Source: Baylisascaris procyonis (lineage: Eukaryota; Nematoda; Chromadorea; Rhabditida; Ascarididae). Taken from it: 64,000 nt of DNA. A program made the translations under genes and the position numbers. The DNA is taken from NCBI GenBank assembly GCA_037389465.1, contig JAZARR010000153.1, positions 5,108,501 to 5,172,500 of the forward strand, given 5' to 3'. The notes under the pieces were generated by a model. It had not been told where the DNA came from, made no database searches, and saw only the letters and a program-made list of their open reading frames with translations. Shown here piece after piece: positions 24,758-35,939 of the stretch. Positions within the stretch are counted from its first letter, which is position 1. Every line of letters begins with the position of its first letter.

Positions 24758-25086
24758 TCAGCTGAGTGCGGATTTGCTATTTAAGTAGGCCGTGTTGTAG
24801 AGAGATGGAATGCCCAAGTAACGGAGGTGAACGGTCAGAACTGCCGATCCCATCGCTCGCTCCTCGACGTCCATGGAGCCGATAGTTCGGAGGAATCTAG
24901 ACAGATAGAAGGAAGGAACTGGGGAAAGCAAGATGTTGGAGTTCTTTGTGGTAAAAAGGATGAAAAGGTCCAGTGAAATATATCCGGACGATTTCTGACT
25001 TTTAGCTCTCCATCGACACATCACATCATAGGCCATTTGGAAGCCATCCATGGTGATCGTCCAGAAGTTCAACGGGCTATGTGTTC
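24758..25086 (-). CDS. Probable terminal exon of a - strand gene, unassigned (transporter-like segment possible)
   Basis: An acceptor TTAATCTAG (cut at 25087/25086) opens a frame of 109 codons (phase 2 nt + codons) that ends at TGA 24760-24758. Codon choice looks coding and richer in GC3 than the flanks. Around residues 75-95 it reads ERAMGSAVLTVHLRYLG, which loosely recalls the ERA-x-G-x(7)-R-x-LG pattern of organic-anion transporters (SLCO/OATP). The rest gives no support for that, so the family is left open. No upstream exon was found. A decayed gene fragment is also possible. Confidence 0.4.
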
Positions 25087-25129
25087 CTAGATTAAGGAGA
25101 TTTTTTTCTGCTTGCTAGAGCAGAACTAG

Positions 25130-25290
25130 CGCTTCTAACATCCCTCATAGAGATGACGAAAGCCAGCAAGCCAATGCTGGCATCGGGGACTTCCGCGGGG
25201 CAGGGGATTTTTTGATCTCCGTGGTCCTCGTGGTCCAAAATTTATGATTCATGCGAATGCGAGGACCCCTTCGGGAAGGAGGAATGTCGA
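25130..25290 (+). repeat. R3 dispersed repeat, copy 1
   Basis: GATTTTTTGATC, then AGTCCAAAAT- and GCGAGGA-type blocks separated by the same spacings, are shared with 45890-46020 (here GGTCCAAAAT and GCGAGGACCCC). Both copies are GC-rich islands in AT-rich DNA. Confidence 0.6.
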
Positions 25291-28200
25291 TGAAGTCCGA
25301 GCGCTAGTGCATACAGATGCACAAGCATGATCTCGTGATGATGCATTCTGCATGCCAATTTGAATGAATGCATTTAAATGAACACAACTACAGCAAATGC
25401 TGGTTGCATCGCTTAGAGATAGTAGAAACAAAAACTGGAGAAATGATCGAAGAGTTGCAATGTCAAAATTCGACCGAAAACGAAATGTCAAAAATAGACA
25501 CAATATGTGCGAGATGAAGTCATGTTTGCTTAAAAACGAAGGAACAGATTGGGAATTCAATAGTTACTGAGAAATCCGATGGGCAGGAGAAATTTATGCT
25601 ACTCTCATTTTATCATGGCATTCTCATTGGGCTCATCTTCTGCTGTCGTAAACCAGTTAGGGATCGCATTATAATCTTTTTTTTTTCGGGAAAATGAATC
25701 TGTCTTCGTAAAATCCTTGAAGTTAACATTCGCTTCTAACAATATTATCACTCGCAGATTTTGATTGGATCTTTACAAAGGTTTTTTTAAATTCGCAACG
25801 ATAGTGCTACTTTCTGGTAGTATAGACCTGAAAAGTGATGTTCGAATTCCTTCAAAGATATTGCATCTATTAGCATACTTTTTTGATGTTTCGAAAAGTG
25901 TGTCTTGTATTCCGAGTTCAATTGCACTATTCAATGTCCTAAATTATTTTAGAAATTGATCATTCGGACAGAAGCTTGATATAGAGCATTTCCTTTGCTT
26001 ACTTATTTTAAAAAATTGTCACTGCCGTTGAAATGTTAAATGCAAGATAAAGGACGACAGGCATGAGCAACTCGTCTGTGGTCATTTCGAAGTGGACAAA
26101 CTTTCTTGAATTTTGCGATTTCGAATGCATTTTTTAAAATCGGAATGAAGTGCAAAAATGTTGCAAAATACAGAAAATATATCGTCTCCGTGTTAAGATT
26201 TTCGATTGCAATTAAATTTTCGACAATTAAGACATCTGTGACATCCACTCTTAACAATGTCCACCGCTTCTTCTGATCAAACTGCTCTAATTAAATATTC
26301 TTCGAAATGCACACAAAACCCTTTGATAAATAAGAAAAAATGCCCTGGTATTTCAACGATATCGTTTCATAATGGCCTATTGAAACACAAAATTGCAAGA
26401 GTTCACTATTTCTAACGTTAATTTGATGTGTGAGTTAAAAATTTTTAAAAATTCATCTTCAGCTTTCTGGACCGGGGATGGGAAGATGCATGAAGACGAC
26501 GAGGTTTCCTATATAGAACAACGCTAGTATAGGGTAAATCAAGTGCATAAAAAGGGTTCAACAAAAAATTCCATCCGCTTCAATTTTTTAACCATCGGAA
26601 TTTCTTCCATAAGATGATGACGTTTGTACGAATGTTCAAAAATGCGCTATCTTTCAGCATGCAAAACGTATTGCAGATATCTCTCTATGCTTTCGATCCT
26701 GCATACATGCTCATTAAATTGATAAACTAAATTATGTTTAGTTTGATGCTTCTTGAAGGAATGCATATTTTAAGAGAAACATTATTCGCTTATAAGGAAA
26801 TAGGCGATAATATAAATTAACTGGTGACGCGTCATCGAACGTGTGTAGCGAACACTACTGGTTTTATCATTTACTCCTCCTACAGATTTCCATACTTACC
26901 AATTTCTAGCAGAAGTTCAAACTGTAAAGATTTGCATTAATTGATAAATTATGTTCAGTCTGAAGTTTCTTCAAAGAAGTGCATATTTTTGCGACAAAAC
27001 ATTGACCGATGTTGTTGCTCCAGTTTTTTGATTCAATGCAAAATGAACTGAAAATTCACTGATTTCATCGTTTTTTTCTTTTGCAGAATAGATTCACTGC
27101 CGTTGAAAACTGTGTTGACAAGTAGCACGAATGAATTTGCATGACCATAATGTTAGTGTAACATATCGTACATCCTGGCGATTTTCTGAGGTCACTTAAG
27201 TTTTTTGAGAGAATGATTGCGAATTGTGTGTTAAAGTCCAAATTCGAGAACGAGGAAATTCTGGGGTTTATCTCCGAGAAATTTTAGTCTCTCACTAAAA
27301 AAAAACGCAAAATTTGCCCTTTAATGAGCACCTTAATACACCTGTCAAATATTATCTGACAAAGTAGGCGTGTTGTCGTTCGGTAAGCAATGTGGATATC
27401 ATGCACTCAGCTTGTCTTTAGCAAACCGGAAACTCCAATGTAATAACGTTGGATTAATAATGGCTTCGTTTGAAATCTATCTCAATTAAAAATGATGCTA
27501 AAGAGAAAATAAAGTTTGCTTTCATTTATTACAAAGATAGTATATTATTCGCCTAATTTTGTGATAAAAGTACATCTATGTTGGGATATTCATACTTCTA
27601 CATAATTAACAACAGTTAGATTCCATTCCACCATATTGAATAGTCAGTGTTTTATTTTTTAGGTTGATTAAGAAATTTACTGATAACAGATAGGTTCCCT
27701 TTTTTTATGATAGATTTTATACTTAGGAAAGCAGATGCGATTCATATCTATGCCCATTCTCACTACAAATTTCGTCGACAAAAATCTATGTACAACCGAT
27801 AGAACCATATTTGTCAAAACTCAAGAGTACGCTTTCGGCATGATCAATCAAAATAACTTTCACTTGAACTTTCATACGCTGAAATTGCGATTGCTTCGAA
27901 TGATCGGGAACGAAACCAAACTGTGCATGGTTCAGAGGAGTTTTTCACAAAAAATATCTGGTGCCAGAGTTCAGACGACCATCTGAAATAACCTTAAGAA
28001 TAGAGGAGATTAGAATTAATGGACGAGAGTTTCTTTCTAATCAAATAAAAAAACAGAAGCATGAGAAAAAGGACCCAAGTGCTTGCTCACGGGACGACCG
28101 AATGTTTTAATTTTTGAACTTTGATCGTGGAACCCGAATTCCTCAGCCTCAATTTGCATTTTACGATACCTGCAAGATGAATAACACCTTGACTAAAATC

Positions 28201-29692
28201 ACGAGTTGAAGTTTCGAGGGTGTTTAGGGTTGTCGAACTGGTTCGCCTAGGAGGCAGCCGCGAGTAGATGTCTGGATTATTTGAGCAACGCAACGTTAGA
28301 GAGAGGCCGGCACGAACAGTGTGCTTTAAAGAGGAGATTCTAATAATTCAGGCTGCTGGATGAGAGGAGTCATTAGGTATGCGATTTTGCTTCTTGTTTA
28401 CCTGACTATCCAATTTTACAACTGATCAACAAAATTAGGAAAGTAGAATCAGACATATGTTGTCTAACCATCAGTAACATCTTTTTTTAGTCTGGCAGGT
28501 ACAGAAGGAAATGCCACCGGTGAAAACATACGCTAATTTTTGTTCATGTTAAAACCCCCAAGTCGAAAGAGCAACCTCGAATACAATATAAGAGTGTCTA
28601 CTGCACCGATGAAATTTCATAATCATAGCTTTCGTAATTTTTCCATAATTACTCCGAATTATAAGACATAAAGACATATCTATCCGCGCATATGCCGCGT
28701 CGCCATAACACACTTTTGTAAAGCAAATTTGCATAGGGGCGTAATAAATGTTGCAATTAAAGCCGTTCTATTTTTGAACTGTAGAGCAACTTGAAATTAT
28801 CATCCGAACCGAAAATGCTATTTTATGGAAATCTGGTTCTGTCGTTAGGAAGTTACTTTTGAAATGTTTGTATCTGAATAATTTAATCTTCGTTTTTTTG
28901 TTTGGGCTGCACAGCGTTATTATTTTAAGATGTGTTGTAATCACTTTTCCCATCGCTCCAAAAAAATCCATTTTCCGTAATAGATGCATTTCGAAAACTG
29001 AACGTTCTTTTAGATTCCGATGGCTTATTTTTGGATTCTATTTGTGCAAGCCCGGTAAATATAGCACAGAATTGCTTTGCAGTCGAGGCAAAGCCATTAT
29101 GTGTTACATGCACAAGTTTTGCCATTATATTTTATGATAGAGTAACACTGCAATAAATGCTGCGTCGCTGAATCACCGATACACGGCATCGGAGTGAAAA
29201 ACAATGCTGATCAATGACAATCAATGAGTGAGCTAGCTAGCTTTATTATGCATTATACTTCCTATCACCACTACTCATTTACATTTTTAGCCATTTCTGA
29301 AATGTTCGTCTTTATGCACTTTCTTTCAAATCTTCTTTCAGCAACACTCTTTCCATGCTCGATTCCGTCTTCCCTCCCTTTATGTCACAAAATTTATATT
29401 TGCGTAGTACGATCGGCAATCGATTGCGGTTAGATCAATTTTGCAGATGCATTTGATTCTGACCAAATCCGATTGCTTGCAAGAATATTTCAGCCTTATG
29501 GCATATTGTGGACGTATCACGACTGATTGAAACCTTCTTCGCAGAACGAAGAGAAGTAATGTTTGATGTGTTTGTTTGTTTCATGCGTCTCTACATATTT
29601 GTTCAATAAATGCCTTTAGATTAGCACGACGGCATGAATGGGATTCTAATGCAGTGTTCACTGTTGTTGGAAAGGGATCTTAACAGGTTACG
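25291..29692. other. Gene-poor AT-rich stretch
   Basis: No exon with paired splice signals, no RNA gene and no long repeat was seen on either strand across about 4.4 kb. Scattered frames of 60-100 codons lack support. Confidence 0.45.
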
Positions 29693-30049
29693 TCACTCTG
29701 TGTTAGTTATAATAGTTCGGCGATACCAAAAAGGTATGGAAAGATGGAAGATTTTTGGAGGAAAACTTATAACTTGATAGTCATGAAGGAAACATGGAAA
29801 AAGAACCCTGCAAATTTTGGCTAAACGCAATTCTACAAGTATGGCCTTATAATATTTGTCAAAGAGAGAGTCCGGAAAGGCGAAATTTTTGCTCCTTGCA
29901 AGCTGTGGTAAATATTGAAAGATCAAGTTTAACAGAAAACTCCTTTGGGAAGGTGTGAAGGCGTGATAAAATGCTTGTGTTTCATCTGACCACTCAACGT
30001 GCAACTTCAAATAACGTTTGAGAGGGTTGAGAGAAGTTGTGAACGAATC
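29693..30049 (-). CDS. Possible terminal exon, unrecognised (about 118 codons)
   Basis: A CGTATTTCAG acceptor (cut at 30050/30049) opens a frame in phase 0 that runs to a TGA at 29693. The translation is rich in aromatic and leucine residues with interspersed Lys/Arg, as in a soluble helical domain. An internal donor, for instance near CAA|GTTATA, would shorten it. No family was recognised and no partner exon is certain; a frame at 30920-30681 on the same strand is a weak candidate. Confidence 0.3.
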   Translation of the reverse strand, partial: DSFTTSLNPLKRYLKLHVEWSDETQAFYHAFTPSQRSFLLNLIFQYLPQLARSKNFAFPDSLFDKYYKAILVELRLAKICRVLFPCFLHDYQVISFPPKIFHLSIPFWYRRTIITNTE

Positions 30050-32286
30050 CTGAAATACGATGAGCACACATCTATTCTTTCCAAAAATAAATTTTACATC
30101 TACCTAATGATCTCCTGCAACGCTTACTATTAGTAGCACTTCTTCCCTTTATTTATGCATATACACATCAATCGATCTGTTTTGCACTTCCCTGCACAAC
30201 CTCTCTGCAAGTTTTTAACTGCAAAGCGTTTTTTTTTGCAGAAAAATAGCAAAGCGAGAGAGCATGAGATGATAAGAGATACGCTTCTGATGCAGGTCAC
30301 AATGCAACTGAGAAATATAATAATGTTTTGAACGAGTGGGCCGTGAGGAGAAAATACAAATTTAAAATATTGTGGCCAATGAAGGCAAAAGACGCAAACA
30401 AGTGCGGAACATTCAAGAAAATTGGAGAAAGCGCGACGAGAACCGCATATAAACAGCTGAGGCCATTGCCAGCTGAGTGTCGGTTTGCTTTTGTTGCTCG
30501 TGTCTTCTGTGCAATGGGTGTTTAGGCGTTGTGTGTGTGTGCTGTTTTGATGGGAAAAGTAACGGAGTTGAATTCTCTATTGTTGTGATTGAATGGGAAA
30601 TGATAAGTGCCCAATGGTGGATCCCTGATTCCTCTTACAGCTTTTTGCAACTGTTCTACTTTAATACTCTTATGTCGCGCTTAGTGTTGCAGGACTGTTG
30701 CACCATGCATCACATCTGCTCGTCGCAAACTGTTGAAGATAATCATGTGCAAAAAGCATTTTCTGTCAGGTGTTCGCGTTTTTGATCCCATTGTTAGTAG
30801 TTCATATTTTCCACACAGGAATTGATCAAATGATTGCTGTTTTTCATGAAAAAGAATATAATTCAGCTTTTGCTCGGAGCTATCTTCTATAACTTTTTTC
30901 ACTTCAAGTAAGAAATTCAAATGATTTCGAAGTTATCCCGTGTCACTCTTCTGTTCCCGTCCTTCCCTAGAGTATCACCGCTCTCCGACGAGTTCGTATT
31001 CTGCAAATAAGCATCTTACCGTTGAGTTTTGGTGTTTTGTTTTTGTGTGCATTACAGTCACTTAGGAAATTGATTTTATGCATTGGTAGATTGGCGTTTT
31101 CAAGGTTTGGGTTAAATCCAGTCCTATTACTGGCAGCTATTGGATTTGGCACATGATCATATGCAGCTAGGTTAAGTTTTCCTTACGTATCGCTTCCAGA
31201 TAAGTAAAAAGAGGCCACTAGACTGAGGCCATGTTTATCTCATCTTCATATACTCATGGATTAAATATGATTCCGTCCTTCAATGAGGTCGTTTCAATCC
31301 GAGTTTCATTCTTCAAGTCTCTCATTATTTTGCAACGTTCCCCTGTGCATGCTGTGCAGCACTTCACGTTCTTTTTCATGTAACAAGATCACTGCTGCCT
31401 ACCGTTCATTATTTGATGAAAGGAAGGTCTGATTAGCGAAGGGATCGCGAACATTCAGTGGTTATGACCTTCAGTGGGAGATGTTTTTGCATCGCCGACC
31501 GTTTTTTTGGATTGTATGTAACGAGAGGAAGCATACAACATGCATCACTTTTCTTATTTGCTTGTACATGACGCGTTACAACGCAAAACTATTTACATAC
31601 TTGAGTGAAATGGGAATCATTTGGGCATCTATTTTGACCTGAACTTGAGTTTGCTTAGGTGTCTGTTTAGTTGTTAGATGTTTGGGTTTGCAAGAGCTTT
31701 TGATTTAATTAAGCCATCTTCCGATAAGTTTTTAGTTAGGTAAGTTCTCACCTTATTCTTTTTTTCATATTATAGCTAATGTGAAGACGGTCGATTTCAA
31801 CTCAACAGCAATTGTTTTTCTGATTGCTTTGTTCGCTTTTCTTTTTCCTCCGTTTTTTCTTTTTGTTTTGATGAGGGCATTAACAGGATGTTGTGGTATG
31901 ACTTAGGAATTCTGTTGTTTCTTCCCTTCACTGAATAAGACGGAAAAAGATTTTCGCTAAGCTGATGTTTATTGACTGACTCTTTAAACATTTCAAACAC
32001 TTCTGCACCAATGAAACAGTTGCACCTTACAACCACAACGTTTTTGACATATTGCTGTATTCTAAAATCGAGGCAGCATGACAAAAAAGACAGGCATGGA
32101 CAGTTGAAGGTTGACATTACACGGCTGCAACTGCTTATAACAGATCGTGAAATTGCCGCCGGAAGTGTACAATGGGTCGCGTTGCATAGAGCATGTTGAG
32201 TTTTACGGGTCGCATTTGTGATCTGCGCGTAAGTTTACGTCTGCGAATGTTGATTATAATTTATGGAATAACGTAATCGGCTTTTT
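30050..32286. other. Intergenic region upstream of the small HSP gene
   Basis: Mostly non-coding. Weak - strand frames at 30681-30920 and 30967-31152 have no splice support. The last few hundred bases should hold the promoter of the small HSP gene. I searched for GAA/TTC heat-shock element arrays and found no clear canonical trimer. Confidence 0.4.
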
Positions 32287-32288
32287 AG
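32287..32288 (+). promoter_or_regulatory. Probable trans-splice acceptor of the small HSP gene
   Basis: CGGCTTTTTAG ends at 32288, thirty bases before the ATG at 32319, in the usual position for spliced-leader addition. Confidence 0.45.
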
Positions 32289-32318
32289 GATCTTGCAATA
32301 TCTCATAACGAAGTGGCA

Positions 32319-32685
32319 ATGTCGTCGTGGTGGTTGGAACCGTACAGACAGCGTGAGCGATACATGATGTCGCCTTTTGAGCGTGTCTTTGGGCAGATGT
32401 TCGAGGAGGCGATTCGTGAAATGGACCGCGCTCATAGAAGCATTGCCCCCTACTGGCTCGAGCAAACTCCACTGCATGAATGCAATATTGGCAATACCGT
32501 GGGCAAGGTATGTCACAGTCAGTGTACATATTCGTGTGTATAGTGGTATAGTTGTGAGAGAGCAGCTTACGACTGTGCTGAAAGGAAGAGGTAAGTATAA
32601 AAGTGGAAGGTGGTGGGGTTGATCTTGCGAAGGCCCCTTCAATTATTTCGTATGTTGCCGAATGTATCCTTGCAATGTAGTACTG

Positions 32686-32728
<43 letters not shown>

Positions 32729-33098
32729 GGGTTAATAAACATAAGTATTTTTATAGGTGATCGATGATAAAGACAAGTTTGCTGTGGAAATGGACGTATC
32801 ACAATTCCATCCCGAGGAATTGAAAGTGAACGTGCGAGACAACGAGCTTGTTGTTGAGGGGCATCACGAAGAACGCAGTGATTCGCATGGTTCCATCGAA
32901 AGACACTTCGTTCGAAAATATACCCTTCCAAAGGATACCCACCTCGAGGGGCTTGTTTCACATCTCAGTGACAAAGGTGTGCTCTCGGTTTCGGCACCGA
33001 AACACACGCTGGAAGGCCCACCTGCACGTAACATTCCCATCCAGGCTGCACCCCGTACACCGCCGCAGCAGAGCAAGCAGGAGGAAACGAAGAAGTAA
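32319..33098 (+). CDS. Small heat shock protein (alpha-crystallin/HSP20 family), 176 aa
   Basis: Cytosolic ATP-independent chaperone that binds unfolding proteins. Exon 1 (32319-32507, 63 codons) ends GGCAAG|GTATGT; the 249-nt intron contains a (TA)n run; exon 2 (32757-33098) follows TTTTTATAG in phase 0. The alpha-crystallin domain spans residues about 67-146. It shows FHPEELKV (80-87), EGHHEER (97-103), the conserved Arg of FVRKYTLP (R116) and DKGVLSVSAPK (135-145). A C-terminal I-P-I (156-158) is the IXI motif that drives oligomer assembly. The N-terminal arm has two Trp and is rich in Met, Arg and Glu. The domain resembles nematode HSP-12/16/SIP-1-type proteins; which orthologue is uncertain. 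The in-frame GTG at 32313 is upstream, but the ATG is preferred. Confidence 0.95.
32690..32725. repeat. (TA)n microsatellite in the small HSP intron
   Basis: About 36 bp of TA ending in a TACAG that resembles an acceptor. The true acceptor is the TATAG at 32756, since only that one keeps the frame. Confidence 0.9.
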
Positions 33099-33450
33099 AC
33101 TTTTCAGGTGGATGCTTATACCCTTCCAAGAGGGTGGGAACTCCCCATTCCTGATCATTAAAGGTTGCGTTGATCAATACCATCAGTGCTGTTTGATGTA
33201 TTTATATTGAAGATCGCCGATTTGCCATTTCTAATCCAACAGATCTAGAGTTCCTTTGTTCCTGAATTGCTGGATAGCCAGTTGTACTAAAGTCTATCGG
33301 ATACTTCTTTTCAGAAGCTACAGGAACATCTCTCTTTGATGATGTGTCAAACTTCTGAATATTCTATCTTAAGTTCATCTGATCACCCATCGATATTGAC
33401 TAATTATGCGTCCCTTCATATTCAATTGCTATACTTTTTCTGTTTTAGCG

Positions 33451-33456
33451 AATAAA
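33451..33456 (+). terminator. Possible polyadenylation signal AATAAA of the small HSP gene
   Basis: First canonical AATAAA after the stop, about 350 nt downstream. An ATTAAA near 33157 is a closer alternative. Confidence 0.35.
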
Positions 33457-35930
33457 CCTCTACATTTATTTCTACCTTTTGCGCAATTATTCACACTCAT
33501 ATATTTCAAAGTGTGAATGTGTTGCATACTCATAACGGGCATCATCCTGTCATCAATGGGCATGCCCATCTTTGCTAAAGACGTTGTGTGTGTTTATATA
33601 GGGAAGGGACTGTGCCGGAATATGAAACGAATTATTTTAGATAGATTAGGACAAGCACTGGTTTTGATGGTTGCTAAAATCATTCAGCTTTCACCACTGA
33701 AGATGGTGTCCAACAATTGTCCCATTCGATCACATTCTATAGTTTTCATTGAGTGGATAGGCGAAATAGTGCTACAGTAAAGTTCAAGTTCAGCGGCAAA
33801 TGTCACAATTCACGCTACGGTGCATCTTCAAAATTTTCATTTATAAGCTACTGCGGAGATGTTAATTTACTGCTTATTTTGCTTCTGCTGAGCAGATTTA
33901 TTGAATATGACTATCACTGAAGCCATTTTTCCTTAGCCGTGTTGCTGAAGTACTATAGAAAGATATGAGGCGGTATTAGATAAAGAGAACCACCTGAAGA
34001 AACAGCGGATCGTGTGATAGCGGAGTACTCTCCTGCATGTTATGACTATTAATCAAAGTAATATAGAGCTCCTTATTCGTAGGGTGACAATGAAACATGC
34101 TGTATAATAAAGGAATAGCATCGAGTATACATACTCATGTAAGCGTGATTTAAAAGTTCTTCCGAAAATACCGCGTATACAAGAAAGAGCAAGGCACTGA
34201 TATATTATAACAGGAATGATGCAATGCAATAAAAGGGAAATATAGATATATTAAATCAGATAAGTTTAGGTTAATATATCAATAAACGAAATTATATGTG
34301 TCAAGTTAGATGTATAATGGAATCGGAGCTATCTATCTGGCTGGATTGTGAAAAAAGAAACGTCTATTTGTTTGTGGAAGTGGTTCCAGATGCATAAAGC
34401 TATGTAAAACAGAATTTGAGAAACGTGGTTTTTCTTGTAGATGTGCGAACGATGACTTCTCGGTGGTGTATAATTAAACATCATCGAAGGGGTTATCTGA
34501 GGACACTTTACAATCTTGTAATATAAAATCGAATGAGCCTTGAGTCGATAAGATTATTAGATGCAGTCGTACTTTATAACGGTCCGGCCAAGTTTTGTGG
34601 AATACTGCACGGGTAATGCATTTCGAACATTTTTTATACAAAATAAGCACCTAATCGGTAAAATAAATGGAGCAGATCTAACACACAAGGTGAACCGGAA
34701 AGTAGTATTTAAATGCTCGAAGACAACAAACAATGAAAGCTCAACGGTAATGGGCAACACATCTATGTTGTAATCCTAAAAAAGGTACATTTTTAAATTG
34801 AGGAAGTTCTTTTTAGCAATTTTCAAGCAGAGCAAAGTTCACCTAATCGATCAGAAACGTTTTCTATGCGAATATCTATTGCACAATGAATCATCACTTT
34901 GCGATAGACATTTGCTTAGGAAACATTGCTCAATAATACAACACTTTTCACGCGAAACATATTGCTGCCATGAGCTGAAGTATTTCGTGGAAATATTAAA
35001 ATCGACTCGTAAAATATGCAAATCGGCAGCAAGATCTACAAATTGGCGATTAATTTTTACATCGACAAATCTTCGAATGAACAGGTGAAAGTTGACAAGC
35101 ACTAACGAATTCTTCTACTGCATTATTTATGTGAAGTATGAAAACAGGTGGACCTGAAATATTGCGTTGCACTACTTACCTGAAAACTGTACGAATATCT
35201 GATCACATATCACCAAATTCTTACTTTGATGGATCCATCAGTAAGTTCTAATCCATTTTAGAAATAAACTAAGGCCATTTACATTTGCATTAAATGCCTT
35301 TGCAACTTCACTTTGATCGATTTGTTTAAAAGTGTGCAACATCACGCATAATGGCATCATAAGGCAATTAATTGGTAAATGGCAAATCCAGAAGGCAAAT
35401 CGGATGTGATAAATTGGTCAGCGAACAGCGAGAAAACATCGGCGCGTTCATCGGGACGCATATTAATGGATGAAGAAATGAATAAGAGCAAGCAGACTGA
35501 ATAAATGGGTGTTTTCAAGAAAAAGCTTTCAATGCCTTATGTTCACATGACGATATCGTTTTATTAAAGGTTATGTACTTCAAAAAATTTCTGCAACATG
35601 TGGTCGATGCATATTTGCGGCGTCACTGTGGTGAGGAAAGGTTTCGTTGATATGCTTCATAACGCATTTTCCAAGTAGGCACTGGGAATCGGCGCATATT
35701 CGGGCAACTCGTGGAATTTGTTGCAGTTTATTCGCTGAACTCGAGATATTCCATCGATCAGCTCTAGTGAGCCCCGACGAGAGCTATAGTTGGGTAATAG
35801 TAATGCCAGCATAGGCCTTCCTCACGGGACGTAGAATGGGGCTTCCTGGACCACTTCGACCACTTACATAGCGCTGTCTAGTAACTCGATCTCCTTTGCA
35901 CAGTTTTTGACATCATGGAGTTATACTTTC
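33457..35930. other. Intergenic, no feature seen
   Basis: AT-rich sequence between the small HSP gene and foldback IR-D. No exon with paired splice signals was found. Confidence 0.45.
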
Positions 35931-35939
35931 CCAGGTAGG

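Noticed and set aside
31900..32290. Heat-shock element upstream of the small HSP
   Set aside because: GAA and TTC words are present, but not in the alternating five-base spacing of a true element.
32254..32961. 235-codon - strand frame over the small HSP gene
   Set aside because: It is antisense to the well-supported small HSP exons and crosses its intron.
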